Notes under the pieces: generated by a model
What the model saw: the letters and a program-made list of their open reading frames with translations, nothing else
Told to the model about the DNA's origin: nothing
Databases searched by the model: none
Part shown: piece by piece, positions 8,890 to 19,908 of the stretch
Numbering within the stretch: position 1 is the first letter of the stretch
Layout: the number at the start of each line of letters is the position of its first letter
Assembly: GCF_021233355.1 (NCBI RefSeq)
Contig: NZ_CP089507.1
Location: 992,001-1,056,000, forward strand
Direction of reading: 5' to 3'
Origin: Luteimonas fraxinea
Lineage (GTDB): Bacteria; Pseudomonadota; Gammaproteobacteria; Xanthomonadales; Xanthomonadaceae
DNA length: 64,000 bases
Made by a program: the position numbers and the translations under genes

Positions 8890-10803
8890 TCAGTTGACCG
8901 GACGCTGTGCCACTCGCATGACCTTGGGGGTCACGAAGATCAACAGTTCGGCTTTACCCTTCTCACGATTCCGACTCTTGAACAGGTTGCCAAGTACCGG
9001 AATGTCCGCAAGGAACGGTACTTTGGACACCTGACTGCGATCGGTGAACTCGTAGACACCGCCAATTGCGACGGTTTGCCCGTCGTCAATAAGAACCGCG
9101 GTCGTCACCGTGCGCTTGGCGATCAACGGAACCGACCCGATTCCGTCGTATTCCACAAATCTTTCGATCTCGTCCTTCTTGATATCCATTGCAAGAAAGA
9201 CGCGGCCGTCATTGGTGATGGTCGGTGTGACCTTCAGCTCCAGCAGGACATCCTTGAATTCCACTGTCGGAACGCTGTTGCTCTGCCCACCCGTTACCGT
9301 GATATAGCCGACTTCCTGGCCCTGGCTGATCACGGCTTCACGCTGGTTACTGGTGACGACGCGGGGATTCGAAATCACCTCCCCTCGCCCGTCCTGCTGC
9401 AATGCTGACAACTCGACATTCCAGTTGATCGCATTGCCAAGGATCGTAAATCCGAGCGCGGGGGCACCGCCCACTCCCGCAGGCAGATTGACGTTGAATC
9501 CACCGGGACCGTTCTCGCCAAAAGCGCCGCCGAAATCGACTCGCCCATCCACAGGCCTGTCCACCACACTGCTGACACCAAATCGCGCCCCCAGATCACG
9601 GGCAAACGATTCATTCGCAATCACAATCCGCGCCTCGATGATGACCTGATCGACCGGCTTGTCGAGCATATTGACCAGACGCTTGATCTCGCCGACACGG
9701 TTCGGGATATCGATCACCAGCAACGTATTGGTACGACGATCGAAGCTCAGACTGCCGCGCGAAGACAGGAATCCTCTCTGTTGCGACGCGCCACCTGCAG
9801 CACCACCACCGCCCGAACCACTCTTGCTCTCTTCGGTCAGCAATTTCGCAATATCCTCCGCATTGCCATAGCTGATCGGAATGTACTCGGTGGTCATCTC
9901 CGCACGCTCTTCGATCGCCAGACGCGCGTCTTCCTTGGCCTGTTCGAACGCGGCGATCTCGCTCTGCGGCGCGACCCAGACCACGTTTCCGCTGCGACGC
10001 TTGTCGAGGGACTTGGCCTGCAGGACGATGTCCAGCGCCTGATCCCAGGGTACGTTCTGCAGCCGCAGGGTCACGCTGCCGGTCACGCTGTCGCTGGCGA
10101 CGATGTTGAGGTTGGATTCGTCGGCAATCAGCTGCAGCACCGTGCGCACCGGCACGTCCTGGAAGTTGAACGTCACCGGTGCGCCGCTGTAGGCGCGGAC
10201 ATCCGACACCGTCGCCGAGGCCGCCTGGCCCATCGTCGCGGCCGTCGACGCCGCACCCACGGCGCGGTCGCTGGCGGCAGCGCCGGTGCGCGGGATGATC
10301 TCGACGATGTAGTCGCGACCGCTCTGATACGCCATCGGCTCGAACTCTCCGCGCGCAGTGAGCACCACCTGCGTGCCGTCTGCGCCCTGGCGTGCATCGA
10401 TGCGCTGCACAGGCGTGGCGAAGTCAGTCACGTTGAGCGGACGCTGCAACGACGCCGGCAGAGTCGCGCCGCCCAGGTTGATGACGACGTTGCCGCCCTG
10501 CGTACGCAGGTCGGGCGCGGCGCCATCACCATCGAAACGAAGCACCAGCTTCCCAGAGCCACCGTCGCCGCGACGGAAGTCGATATCCGTCACGGCAACC
10601 GCCCCGGCGGGCTGCGCTGCAGCAGTCGTTGCCTGCAGCAGCGGCAGCATCGACGCATGCGTCGGCGCCTGCGCGGCATGGGCGCCGCTGAACGTCCCCA
10701 CCAATCCTATGGCAAGACCGAGCGCGCCGGCACGCACCGATTTCATCCGGCCCGACTGCAGGCTTCCCGCATTGCTCACGGTCATGTTGCTTCCCCTCAT
10801 CAT
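8890..10803 (-). CDS. pilQ: Type IV pilus secretin PilQ
   Basis: 637 residues, outer-membrane secretin through which the pilus fibre passes. Start overlaps the pilP stop (ATGA); the signal peptide core is probably the internal MKSVRAGALGLAIGLVGTFS stretch ending at AHA-AQ. Then AMIN-type domains (LVLRFDGDGAAPDLR; VVINLGG), an STN/N0 domain (VTFNFQDVPVRTVLQLIADES), an N1 domain with a Gly/Ser-rich insert (SGSGGGGAAGGAS), and the secretin core with VIIEARIVIANE, NPRVVTSNQREAVISQGQEVGY and VPFLADIPVLGNLFKSR. Last gene of pilMNOPQ. The 3' half (8890 to about 9900) is visibly lower in GC with different codon choice than the 5' half. Confidence 0.97.
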   Translation of the reverse strand: MMRGSNMTVSNAGSLQSGRMKSVRAGALGLAIGLVGTFSGAHAAQAPTHASMLPLLQATTAAAQPAGAVAVTDIDFRRGDGGSGKLVLRFDGDGAAPDLRTQGGNVVINLGGATLPASLQRPLNVTDFATPVQRIDARQGADGTQVVLTARGEFEPMAYQSGRDYIVEIIPRTGAAASDRAVGAASTAATMGQAASATVSDVRAYSGAPVTFNFQDVPVRTVLQLIADESNLNIVASDSVTGSVTLRLQNVPWDQALDIVLQAKSLDKRRSGNVVWVAPQSEIAAFEQAKEDARLAIEERAEMTTEYIPISYGNAEDIAKLLTEESKSGSGGGGAAGGASQQRGFLSSRGSLSFDRRTNTLLVIDIPNRVGEIKRLVNMLDKPVDQVIIEARIVIANESFARDLGARFGVSSVVDRPVDGRVDFGGAFGENGPGGFNVNLPAGVGGAPALGFTILGNAINWNVELSALQQDGRGEVISNPRVVTSNQREAVISQGQEVGYITVTGGQSNSVPTVEFKDVLLELKVTPTITNDGRVFLAMDIKKDEIERFVEYDGIGSVPLIAKRTVTTAVLIDDGQTVAIGGVYEFTDRSQVSKVPFLADIPVLGNLFKSRNREKGKAELLIFVTPKVMRVAQRPVN

Positions 10804-11345
10804 TGTTCGTTCAGCGCGAGCGAAGCCGGACGTTCCAACCAGCCGCCGGCGCCATCGGGCACGAGCTCGACGAGCTCGATGCGATTTTCATTGACCGAAG
10901 TGACGCGGCCATCGTTCTGACCCAGGTAATTGCCCGGGGTAATGCGGTAGGTCACCTTGTCGGGCGCGAGCACCAGACCGACGATGCGTCCACCGGTTCC
11001 AATCGTGCCCACCATCGACATGCTGTCGAGCGGGTACTGCTCGGTGATTTCCTTGCGCCGGTCCGAATCCGGGCGCGGACCACTGCCGCCCGAATCGTCC
11101 GTAAACGCATTGCTGAAGGGATCGCGGATCCCCTGCGCCGAATATTCGAAGGTTTCGAACTGCTGCATCACCGGCAACGGCTCGAGCGCCGGTGCAGGAC
11201 GCTGCTTGACCTCTTCGGCCCAGACTTCGAGGTTGGGCGCCTCGCCCGGCTCGCTGGTGACTCCGCGACCGCAGCCCGAGGCTGCGAGTGCCAGGGAAAG
11301 CAGCGCAATGCCGCGCATCATGTTGTTTGTCCCGACGGCCATCAC
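10800..11345 (-). CDS. pilP: Type IV pilus inner-membrane lipoprotein PilP
   Basis: 181 residues with a lipoprotein signal: hydrophobic stretch GIALLSLALAASGC, lipobox ASGC. The mature part keeps the PilP pattern: FETFEYSAQGIRDPFSNAF, then YPLDSMSMVGTIGTGGRIVGLVLAPD and ITPGNYLGQNDGRVTSVNENRIELVELVPDGAGGWLERPASLAL. PilP links the PilN/PilO pair to PilQ across the periplasm. It overlaps pilO and pilQ by 4 bp each, so it is strictly operonic. The start could be any of three nearby Met codons. Confidence 0.96.
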   Translation of the reverse strand: MMAVGTNNMMRGIALLSLALAASGCGRGVTSEPGEAPNLEVWAEEVKQRPAPALEPLPVMQQFETFEYSAQGIRDPFSNAFTDDSGGSGPRPDSDRRKEITEQYPLDSMSMVGTIGTGGRIVGLVLAPDKVTYRITPGNYLGQNDGRVTSVNENRIELVELVPDGAGGWLERPASLALNEQ

Positions 11346-12013
11346 GGCGCCCCTTCCGTCGCCTGCGCGGCCTGGGCCTGCGCGGCGGTCTCTTCTTCGT
11401 CGAGGTATCGGTAGGTTTTCACGGTGCCCGAAAGCTCGAGGCTGGAATTCGGTCCGATGCCCGCCAGGCCGTCGGTGCCAGCGCCACGCGGCTTCAGCGA
11501 GATGTCGTGCATCGTCATGATGACCACGCGCGGCAACGACGCGACGCCGCTGACAAAGGCACCGAACTGGTGATAGCTGCCAACCATGCGCAGCGCGATC
11601 GGCTGCTCGGCATAGAACTCGCGCGGCATTTCCTCGCCCGGCTTGAACAGGTCGTTCTGGATGCCGGTCGCGATCGCGGTCTGCGAGATGTCGACGATCA
11701 GATCCGGCATCTCCGTCTTGCTCGGCAGCTGACGCAGCATCTGCTGCAGCTGCTGCTCCATCTGGGCCAGCTGCTGCTTGAGCGGCTCGAGATTCGCGGC
11801 CTTGCCCTGCTTGGTCTCGAAGTCGGCGCGCAGCGTGGATTCCTGCGCTTCAAGATTCGTCAGCTCGTCGCCCTTCTCCCGCGTGATCACGTACCACAGC
11901 AGGAAGAAGATCAGCAGGCCCACGAGGATGCAGGCGCCGATCTTGTATTCGCGCGGCCACGAACCCGTGTTGTTGAAGTCCAGCTCGCGCAGCGACATCT
12001 TCTTCTTGCTCAC
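11342..12013 (-). CDS. pilO: Type IV pilus alignment protein PilO
   Basis: 223 residues: short cytoplasmic N-terminus (MSKKKMSLRELDFNNTGSWP), one membrane helix at about 24-43 (YKIGACILVGLLIFFLLWYV), a periplasmic coiled coil (LEAQESTLRADFETKQGKAA onwards to MEQQLQQMLRQLP), and a ferredoxin-like C-terminal domain ending in LELSGTVKTYRYLDEEE. PilO dimerises with PilN in the alignment subcomplex. Overlaps pilN and pilP by 4 bp. Size and domain order match the family. Confidence 0.96.
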   Translation of the reverse strand: MSKKKMSLRELDFNNTGSWPREYKIGACILVGLLIFFLLWYVITREKGDELTNLEAQESTLRADFETKQGKAANLEPLKQQLAQMEQQLQQMLRQLPSKTEMPDLIVDISQTAIATGIQNDLFKPGEEMPREFYAEQPIALRMVGSYHQFGAFVSGVASLPRVVIMTMHDISLKPRGAGTDGLAGIGPNSSLELSGTVKTYRYLDEEETAAQAQAAQATEGAP

Positions 12014-12659
12014 GACGCGGCTCCTTCTGCAGCGGGTGCAGCGATGGGCGCGGCCTCGGGCACGGCGCCGGCCGGCGCAGCCGGATCGGTGCCCTCGGCT
12101 GCCGCAGCTTCCTTGGCGGCCGGCGTGGACAGCTGCACGCTCAGGGTGAACGCATACGGCAGGCCCGGCACGCCGTCACGCGCTTCGATCACCGACAGCT
12201 GCGGGCCGGTCATCCAGCCGGAGCCATCGAGCGAACGCATGTAGGTACTGACGCGCGCGTTCGATTGCGAGCGACCTTCGAGGGTCAGCGTCTGGCCTTC
12301 CTGCTTGAGCGAGGTCAGCAGCACGCCATCAGGAATCGTGCGCACCAGCTGGTCGAACAGATGGACCATCTGCGAGCGGTTGCCCTGCAGTTCCTCAATC
12401 ACGGCCTTGCGCGCCAACAGGCGTGCACGCTGCGATTCGAGCGCTTCGATCTCGGTGATCTGTGTGTCGACCGCGGCGATCTGCTGCTGCAGGAACGCAT
12501 TGCGCTCGTTCTGGCCGTCGATCTGCGCGTTGTAATACATGTTCACGAGGAACCACAGCGCCACGCCGGCCGCCGCAGCGATGCCGACCATGACACCGAA
12601 TTCCTTCTGCCGCTGCTTGCGCCGTTCGGCGCGCCACGGGAGGAGATTGATCCTGGACA

Positions 12660-12660
<1 letters not shown>
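12010..12660 (-). CDS. pilN: Type IV pilus alignment protein PilN
   Basis: 216 residues. Start at MSRINLLPWRAERR, whose INLLPWR motif is the conserved PilN tail that binds the groove of PilM; the ATG overlaps the pilM TGA (TGATG). One membrane helix at about 22-44, then a coiled coil rich in Gln/Glu/Arg, and a small C-terminal domain (DGVLLTSLKQEGQTLTLEGR), followed by an Ala/Pro-rich tail. Confidence 0.96.
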
Positions 12661-13769
<1,109 letters not shown>

Positions 13770-13770
13770 T

Positions 13771-13799
13771 TAAATAGCGGACTTTCCGGGTATTGGCAA
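13771..13799 (-). promoter_or_regulatory. Predicted sigma70 promoter of pilMNOPQ
   Basis: On the minus strand: -35 TTGCCA (13794-13799), exactly 17 bp spacer, -10 TATTTA (13771-13776). It lies about 50 bp before the pilM GTG in the gap shared with divergent ponA. It is one of few AT-rich islands in this region. No experimental support. Confidence 0.55.
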
Positions 13800-13922
13800 C
13801 ACGCGCCTTCGATTCCGGAAAGCTGAACCACCGGCGGTCACAGCCGGCGGGAGCGTCATGCAAGCTCCGTTCCACATCGCCGCGTCGGCGCCCCCTGGAC
13901 ACCTCCCCTATACTTTGCCGCC

Positions 13923-16472
13923 ATGAGCCCAGCCCCTTCGTCGACGCCCAAGCCCCGCCCCTCCCGCTTCCGCCGTCTGCTGCGCTGGACCCTGGTCCTG
14001 GTGCTGGTGCTCGGCATCCTCGGCGCGATCACCGGCGGCATCCTCTACGCGGCGGTCGCGTCCAAGCTGCCCGATGTCGAAGCACTGCGCGACATCGAAA
14101 TGCAGGAGCCGATGTACGTCTATGCACGGGACGGCCGGCTGATCGCGCTGTTCGGCGAAACGCGCCGGTATCCGGTGGACATCGAAGAGGTGCCCGAGCG
14201 CCTGAAGCAGGCCTTCCTCGCGACCGAGGACGCGCGTTTCTACGAACACGGCGGCATCGATTACCGCGGTGTCGCGCGCGCACTGTGGTTGCTGGCCACG
14301 ACCAATGACCGCCGCGTGCCGGGCGGCTCGACGATCACCCAGCAGGTCGCGCGCCAGTTCTTTCTGAGTTCGGAATACAGCTTCACGCGCAAGTTCGCCG
14401 AGATGCTGCTCGCGCGGAAGATGGAGCAGAACCTCAGCAAGGACGAGATCTTCGAGCTCTATCTCAACAAGAGCTTCTTCGGCAATCGCGCCTACGGCGT
14501 GGCGGCGGCCGCCGAGTTCTACTACGGAAAATCGCTGGCCGAACTCGATCTGGATGAGATGGCGTCGCTGGCAGCGATCCCGAAATTCCCGTCCAGCGGC
14601 AATCCGCTCAGCAACCCCGAGCGTGCGAAGGAGCGTCGCGACGTCTACGTGCTCGCGCGCATGCAGGAACTCGGCTTCATCAGCGCGCAGGAAGCCACCG
14701 CTGCGCGCGCGGTCGACATGCACGCGAGCCCGCACGAGCGCCCGATCGAAGTCTTCGCGCCGTACGTGGCGGAAATGGTGCGATTGGAGATGGTTGCGCG
14801 CTATGGCGGCGACGTGCTGACCCGCGGCTACCACGTCACCACCACGATCGACCCGACGATGCAGGCGGCCGCCGAGCTGGCCGTGCGCAGCGGCCTGACC
14901 ACCTACGACCGTCGCCACGGCTGGGTGAAGCCGGCGGACACGTTCGAACTGGCAGCCGGCGAAGACGCCGAGACCACCGCGCGCCGTCTGCGCGGCATCG
15001 CGCCGCAGGGCGGCATGTTGCCGGCGGTCGTCGTGCGTAGCGGCGAAGGCACGGCCGATGTCGTGTTATCCGACGGCAGCACCGTGACGCTCGATGCCGC
15101 TGCCAGCCGCTGGACCGGCAAGAGCCCGGCCGCACTGCTGACGCGCGGCGACCTGACCCGCGTGCGTCGCATCGAAACGCCGGCCAAGGCGCCTGCCGAT
15201 ACCGCGCCCGAGGCTCTGCCGCCGCCGGTCATCACCTGGCAGCTCGAACAGCTGCCGCGCGCACAGGCGACACTGGTCTCGATAGAGCCCGACGATGGCG
15301 CGGTGCGCGCACTGATCGGCGGTTTCAGCTTCGCCGGCAGCAACTTCAACCGCGCCACGCAGTCGCGTCGCCAGCCGGGCTCGAGCTTCAAGCCTTTCAT
15401 TTTCGCCGCCTCGTTCGAGAAGGGCTTCAACCCGGCCTCGATCGTGCTCGACGCCCCAGTGCTGTTCCGCATGCGTCGCGGCCAGGACTGGCGCCCGCAG
15501 AACTCCGACGGCAGGTTCGTCGGCCCGATGCGCCTGCGCGAGGCGCTGGTGCAGTCGCGCAACCTCGTGGCCGTGCGCCTGCTCGATGCGATCGGCGTCG
15601 ACTACGCACGTCGCTATATCAGCCATTTCGGCTTCGAGGAATCGCAGCTGCCGCCGAACCTGTCCATTGCGCTGGGCACGCCGTCGTTGACGCCACTGGA
15701 TGTGACCCGCGGCTACGCGGTGTTCTCCAACGGCGGCTTCCGCGTGACGCCTTGGTTCGTCGACGAAGTGCGTGACCGTGAAGGCACGCTGGTGTTCAAG
15801 GAGAACGCGGCGCGTGCCTGCCGCGGCTGCGGCACCGGCGGTACGCCGGGCCAGCCGTCGACGCCAGGGAATGTGGTCGACGGATTCAATCTGGGCCCGG
15901 CCGCCGAGAAGCGCGAGATCACCGAGGCACCGGTCGAAGCCCCGAAGCCGCCCGAGCCGCGCGCCGATGGCGCTGCCCCGGTGATGGCGCCGCGTGCGAT
16001 CGACGAGCGCGTGGCCTACCAGATGATCTCGATGATGCGCGATGTCGTGCGTCGCGGCACCGGCACCGCAGCGCGCGTGCTCGAACGCGAGGACGTCGGC
16101 GGCAAGACCGGTTCTACCAACGATCATCGCGACGCCTGGTTCTCCGGCTTCGGCGGCAACCTCGTGACGTCCGTCTGGGTCGGCCGCGACGACAACCGCT
16201 CGCTGGGTTTCCGCGAGTACGGTGGCCGCGCGGCCCTGCCGATCTGGATCGACTTCATGCGCGTCGCACTCGACGGCGTGCCCGAAGTCGCGAACGAGCC
16301 GCCGGAAGGCATGGTGCGCGTCGCGGTGACCGCGGGTGGTCGCCTGCTGCCGACGGCGGCCGAGGGCGGCATCATCGAGTACGTCAAGGCCGAAGACCTG
16401 GAGCGCATGGAGTCGGAGATCGATCTGCAGATCGACGACGTGCCGGCCGAGGAAGCGTTCGACATCTTCTGA
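13923..16472 (+). CDS. mrcA: Penicillin-binding protein 1A (bifunctional transglycosylase/transpeptidase)
   Basis: 849 residues, class A PBP (also called ponA). N-terminal membrane helix about 21-42; GT51 domain with the catalytic glutamate in [14 protein letters not shown] (about E102) and [11 protein letters not shown]; an OB-like insert; transpeptidase domain with SxxK at SSFK (S487), SRN motif ([11 protein letters not shown]) and KTGST (K728). It polymerises and crosslinks peptidoglycan. It carries the insert typical of PBP1A after the first motif and an Ala/Pro-rich segment near 660-690. Divergent from pilM, an arrangement well known in Pseudomonas and Xanthomonas. A TATACT hexamer lies only 9 bp before the ATG. 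Confidence 0.97.
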   Translation: MSPAPSSTPKPRPSRFRRLLRWTLVLVLVLGILGAITGGILYAAVASKLPDVEALRDIEMQEPMYVYARDGRLIALFGETRRYPVDIEEVPERLKQAFLATEDARFYEHGGIDYRGVARALWLLATTNDRRVPGGSTITQQVARQFFLSSEYSFTRKFAEMLLARKMEQNLSKDEIFELYLNKSFFGNRAYGVAAAAEFYYGKSLAELDLDEMASLAAIPKFPSSGNPLSNPERAKERRDVYVLARMQELGFISAQEATAARAVDMHASPHERPIEVFAPYVAEMVRLEMVARYGGDVLTRGYHVTTTIDPTMQAAAELAVRSGLTTYDRRHGWVKPADTFELAAGEDAETTARRLRGIAPQGGMLPAVVVRSGEGTADVVLSDGSTVTLDAAASRWTGKSPAALLTRGDLTRVRRIETPAKAPADTAPEALPPPVITWQLEQLPRAQATLVSIEPDDGAVRALIGGFSFAGSNFNRATQSRRQPGSSFKPFIFAASFEKGFNPASIVLDAPVLFRMRRGQDWRPQNSDGRFVGPMRLREALVQSRNLVAVRLLDAIGVDYARRYISHFGFEESQLPPNLSIALGTPSLTPLDVTRGYAVFSNGGFRVTPWFVDEVRDREGTLVFKENAARACRGCGTGGTPGQPSTPGNVVDGFNLGPAAEKREITEAPVEAPKPPEPRADGAAPVMAPRAIDERVAYQMISMMRDVVRRGTGTAARVLEREDVGGKTGSTNDHRDAWFSGFGGNLVTSVWVGRDDNRSLGFREYGGRAALPIWIDFMRVALDGVPEVANEPPEGMVRVAVTAGGRLLPTAAEGGIIEYVKAEDLERMESEIDLQIDDVPAEEAFDIF

Positions 16473-16642
16473 TCGACCCGGGCATGGCCGACGCACGCGT
16501 CGCGTCGCCGGCTGATCAGCGCGTCGGCCGACGCCGGTGCGAACTCGAAGCGTCTGCCAGCTGAAGCGCCTCGCGCCGTGTGTTGACCCGTCACGGCGCA
16601 AGCGTAAAGTCGATCCCAGGTGATCGACAACAGGGGACGCGC

Positions 16643-17275
16643 ATGCACCGCGCACGTCAGCACGCGGAGACACAGACCCGCGAACGCCGCCATCGTCTCG
16701 CGCACGAGGCCGCCCGCCTCATGGCCGAAGGCGGCATCCGCGACTTTCATGTCGCCAAACTCAAAGCCGCGAGCCGGCTCGGCATCCACGACGATGCGTC
16801 GCTGCCGCGCAATCGGGAGATCGAAGACGCACTGCGCGAGTACCAGCGGCTGTTCGTGGGCGCGCGCCAGACCGATGCGCTGCGCGAGCGACGCGAAGCG
16901 GCGATGCGCGCGATGGGTTTCTTCGAACGGTTCTCACCACGCCTCGTCGGCCCCGTGCTCGAAGGCACGGCCGACGCGCATTCCGCGGTGACGTTGCATG
17001 TACATACCGACGACACCGGCGGCCTCGCGCGCTTTCTGGACGATCACGGCATCCCGGCCGAAAGCCGGATGCGTCGTCTTCGCCTGGACCGCCAGCGCGC
17101 GGGCGATTTCGATGTCTGGGTGTTCGCGGCCGAAGATCTGACCTTCGATCTGACGGTGCTGCCGGAGGCGAGTCTGCGGCAGGCGCCGCTGTCCACGATG
17201 GACGAGAAGCCGATGCGCCGTGCGTCCAGATCGCAACTCGAGCAGTTGATCGCGCTGGAACACGGCGCCGGCTGA
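16643..17275 (+). CDS. Uncharacterised protein, 210 aa
   Basis: Start at MHRARQHAETQTRERR, after CAGGGG (Shine-Dalgarno) and in a frame with strong GC3 bias, so clearly coding. No family recognised with certainty. N-terminal 80 residues are basic and helical (RHRLAHEAARLMAEGGIRDFHVAKLKAASRLG is part of this stretch), with a pattern reminiscent of small nucleic-acid-associated proteins. The second half (RLVGPVLEGTADAHSAVTLHVHTDD, FLDDHGIPAES, DFDVWVFAAEDLTFDLTVLP) has alternating strands and acidic pairs that resemble a minimal nucleotidyltransferase-type fold; this is a weak inference. No signal peptide or membrane segment. It follows ponA by 170 bp. Confidence 0.7.
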   Translation: MHRARQHAETQTRERRHRLAHEAARLMAEGGIRDFHVAKLKAASRLGIHDDASLPRNREIEDALREYQRLFVGARQTDALRERREAAMRAMGFFERFSPRLVGPVLEGTADAHSAVTLHVHTDDTGGLARFLDDHGIPAESRMRRLRLDRQRAGDFDVWVFAAEDLTFDLTVLPEASLRQAPLSTMDEKPMRRASRSQLEQLIALEHGAG

Positions 17276-17309
17276 GTCTGCGTGCCATCGCAGCGATGGC
17301 GCGCCGCGC

Positions 17310-17773
17310 TTACTCCGTGACGATCTGCGCACTCTGCCCCGTGCGGAACGGCCGAGCGCGGGCGCCGACGCGCAGACCATCGGCGCTCGCGGCGCGGATC
17401 GCCGACACGCTGCCGTCATCGAACTTGAGCATCACCATGCAGGCCGTGACCGTCGGCACGCCCGCCGCCGACGCGGCAGCAGCGCCTTGCACGACATCCT
17501 GGGCGGCGCCGCTGGCCACCTCATACGCTTCGTACGAGTACTCGCCGGTAACGCGCGACGCCGCACGTCCGGCCATCCGGCCAAGGGCACGGCCGAACGC
17601 GCCGCCGGCCTGGGATGGCTTGGCCTGCTGCGGAGCAGCGGCGGCCGCGACCTGCATCGGCTGATGCCCGTGATCAGACCACTGCGGAACGACATTTCCT
17701 GCGCCGCCACATTCGCCACAGCCAGCACCGCGCCGCAAGCGAGCATCGCGATCCACACCCGTCGCATCTTCAT
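17310..17773 (-). pseudogene. Exported glycine-zipper-like protein with an apparent frameshift
   Basis: Two adjoining frames together make one sensible protein. From 17773 one frame encodes a signal peptide, MKMRRVWIAMLACGAVLAV ending near ANVAAQ-EMSF. The remainder (from about 17690 down to the TGA at 17310) is in another frame: QVAAAAAPQQAKPSQ, a Gly/Ala helix GGAFGRALGRMAGRAA, and a C-terminal strand region VMLKFDDGSVSAI ... DGLRVGARARPF. Joining them needs one extra base (or loss of two) around 17665-17700. The parts resemble SlyB-type outer-membrane/periplasmic glycine-zipper proteins. Either a recent pseudogene or a base-calling error. Confidence 0.6.
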
Positions 17774-17940
17774 TCGAACTTCCCCTTCGAGTGAGCCAGA
17801 CGCCGGGCGACCCGTGAGCTACGGGACGCGGACCAGCGCATGTCAAAGCCAGTCCGACGAGCGCCCCACATCCCAACAGCGGGAGAACGCCCGGCCTGAT
17901 CGCGGGAAAGATCTGACAGGTGGCGAGGCGATCCAGCCAC

Positions 17941-17964
17941 GAAAAAGGCGGCCCGAAGGCCGCC
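17941..17964 (-). terminator. Rho-independent terminator of gltA
   Basis: 7-bp GC stem GGCGGCC / GGCCGCC with a TTCG tetraloop on the transcribed strand, followed by TTTTT. It lies 46 bp past the gltA stop, making this a textbook intrinsic terminator. Confidence 0.9.
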
Positions 17965-18010
17965 CTGTCGTGACGCGCCGGATCCGAAGACCCCGCTTTT
18001 GTCCAATCAA

Positions 18011-19312
18011 TCAGCGCTGGCTGGCGCCCTTGTAATCACGCACGTCGTAGCCGGTGTAGATCTGGCGCGGACGGCCGATCTTGGCTTCCGGATCGACCTG
18101 CTGCTCCAGCCAGTGCGCCACCCAGCCGGCGGTGCGACCGATCGCGAACATCACCGTGAACATTTCAGTCGGGATGTTGAGCGCCTTGTAGATGATGCCG
18201 CTGTAGAAATCGACGTTCGGGTAAAGCTTGCGCTCCACGAAGTAGTCGTCCTTCAGCGCCGCTTCTTCCAGCTTCATCGCGACGTCGAGCAACGGATCGT
18301 TGACGCCCAGCTCGCCGAGGACCTTGTGGGTCATCTCGCGGATGATCTTCGCGCGCGGGTCGAAGTTCTTGTAGACGCGGTGGCCGAAGCCCATCAGACG
18401 GAACGGGTCGTTCTTGTCCTTGGCCCGCAGGATCGCCTTCTCGACGTTGTCCGGCGTGCCGATCTCGGCCAGCTGCTTGAGCACCGCTTCGTTGGCGCCG
18501 CCATGCGCGGGGCCCCACAGTGCGGTGATGCCGGCGGCGACGGACGCGTACGGGTTCGCACCGGTCGAACCGACCAGACGCACGGTCGAGGTCGACGCGT
18601 TCTGCTCGTGATCGGCGTGCAGGATGAAGAGCAGGTCCATCGCCTTGGCGACGACCGGGTTGAGCTCCAGCGGCTCACTCGGCACTTCGAACATCATGTG
18701 CAGGAAGCGGTCGACGTAGTTCAGGCTGTTGCGCGGGTAGCGGATCGGTTGGCCGATCGAATAGCGGTACGCGGCAGCGGCCAGCGTCGGCACCTTGGCG
18801 ATCAGGCGGATCGCGGCGAGGCGGCGCTGTTCGGGATCCTGCAGATCCAGCGTGTCGTGATAGAACGCCGACATCGACGCGACCGACGCGGCGAGCATCG
18901 CCATCGGATGCGCATCGTGGCGGAAGCCCTGCAGGAAGCTCTTCAGGGACTCGTGCATCATCGTGTGATGCGTGACTTCGTGCTCGAACTTCGCGAATTC
19001 GTCGGCGGTCGGCAGTTCGCCGGCCTGCAGCAGATACGCGACTTCGAGGAAGCTCGACTTCTCGGCCAGCTGGTCGATCGGGTAACCGCGGTACAGCAGC
19101 ACGCCTTCGTCGCCATCGATGTAGGTGATGGCCGACTTGCAGCTGGCAGTGGCGGTGAAGCCGGAGTCGTAGGTGAAGCAGCCGGTTTCCTTGGGCAGCT
19201 TCGAGATGTCGATGCAGGGGTTGCCGAGCGTGCCGTGCAGAACGGGCAGCGTCACCGTTTTGCCGGCGGCATCGAGCGTGACCTGGTCGAGCTTGGCGTT
19301 GGATTCAGACAC
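18011..19312 (-). CDS. gltA: Citrate synthase (type II)
   Basis: 433 residues, condenses acetyl-CoA with oxaloacetate to open the TCA cycle. Conserved pieces: [59 protein letters not shown] (catalytic histidine), [11 protein letters not shown], and [15 protein letters not shown] (second histidine) with the catalytic aspartate near [12 protein letters not shown]-terminal beta domain indicates the large allosteric Gram-negative type inhibited by NADH. Monocistronic: own promoter-like region upstream and a strong terminator behind. Confidence 0.98.
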   Translation of the reverse strand: MSESNAKLDQVTLDAAGKTVTLPVLHGTLGNPCIDISKLPKETGCFTYDSGFTATASCKSAITYIDGDEGVLLYRGYPIDQLAEKSSFLEVAYLLQAGELPTADEFAKFEHEVTHHTMMHESLKSFLQGFRHDAHPMAMLAASVASMSAFYHDTLDLQDPEQRRLAAIRLIAKVPTLAAAAYRYSIGQPIRYPRNSLNYVDRFLHMMFEVPSEPLELNPVVAKAMDLLFILHADHEQNASTSTVRLVGSTGANPYASVAAGITALWGPAHGGANEAVLKQLAEIGTPDNVEKAILRAKDKNDPFRLMGFGHRVYKNFDPRAKIIREMTHKVLGELGVNDPLLDVAMKLEEAALKDDYFVERKLYPNVDFYSGIIYKALNIPTEMFTVMFAIGRTAGWVAHWLEQQVDPEAKIGRPRQIYTGYDVRDYKGASQR

Positions 19313-19384
19313 TCTGGAGGCTCCTCATTTCTCCGGACAGCAACACCATCCGGCCTGGCGGGCGGCGCGTGCCGCAATGCGTCA

Positions 19385-19393
19385 ATTATCGCA
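19385..19393 (-). promoter_or_regulatory. Possible extended -10 promoter of gltA
   Basis: Minus strand TGCGATAAT matches an extended -10 (TGnTATAAT) about 73 bp before the gltA ATG. No convincing -35 hexamer is seen, as is common with extended -10 promoters. Prediction only. Confidence 0.35.
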
Positions 19394-19499
19394 TAGCGAT
19401 TCCATGCGCGCCGGTACGCGGCATTGCACGAAAGTCGAACATGGCGAAGCGCGCCACCGCATCGATGCGGCAGCGAAACACGGAGAGCCGGAATGCAGA

Positions 19500-19519
19500 C
19501 GGCCGCCCAAGGGCGGCCG
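19500..19519 (-). terminator. Terminator-like hairpin after rpmE2
   Basis: 8-bp stem CGGCCGCC / GGCGGCCG with a 4-nt loop, 55 bp after the rpmE2 stop. The T tail on the minus strand is poor (TCTGCATT), so it may be a partial or Rho-assisted terminator. Confidence 0.45.
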
Positions 19520-19574
19520 CTGATGTCGTCGGACGATGCGCGCCGCATCGCGGCACGCACCATTCCACACACGC

Positions 19575-19826
19575 TTACTTGGCGTAGCGCCTGCGGAACT
19601 TGTCGACGCGACCGCTGGTGTCGATGATCTTGTTCTGGCCGGTGTAGAACGGATGCGTGGCCGAAGACACTTCGATCTTGATCAGCGGATATTCATTACC
19701 GTCCTCCCACTGGATCTTTTCCTTCGCCGTGGCGGCGAGGGTCGAGCGGGTGAGGAACTTGAAACCGTCGGACGTGACGTCCTGGAAGACGACTTCGCGG
19801 TATTCGGGATGGATGTCGGCCTTCAT
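19575..19826 (-). CDS. rpmE2: 50S ribosomal protein L31, type B
   Basis: 83 residues. Start at [17 protein letters not shown]; an in-frame Met 7 codons upstream is outside the family. The pattern [38 protein letters not shown] and [12 protein letters not shown] is the type B (YkgM/RpmE2) form. It contains no cysteine at all, so it lacks the zinc ribbon of the classical L31. Such forms substitute for the zinc L31 when zinc is short; no Zur operator was recognised upstream, and in this lineage it may be the only L31. Confidence 0.95.
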   Translation of the reverse strand: MKADIHPEYREVVFQDVTSDGFKFLTRSTLAATAKEKIQWEDGNEYPLIKIEVSSATHPFYTGQNKIIDTSGRVDKFRRRYAK

Positions 19827-19908
19827 GGCGGCACCAAAGTTGCGCAAGGGAAGAGCGGCATTTTAACCATCGACCGGACCCCGGCGCAAGCCGCCGGATG
19901 CATTCCGT

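Noticed and set aside
13909..13914. TATACT as the -10 of ponA
   Set aside because: Only 9 bp before the ATG with no -35 at the right distance; it would give an almost leaderless mRNA, so it is noted but not called.
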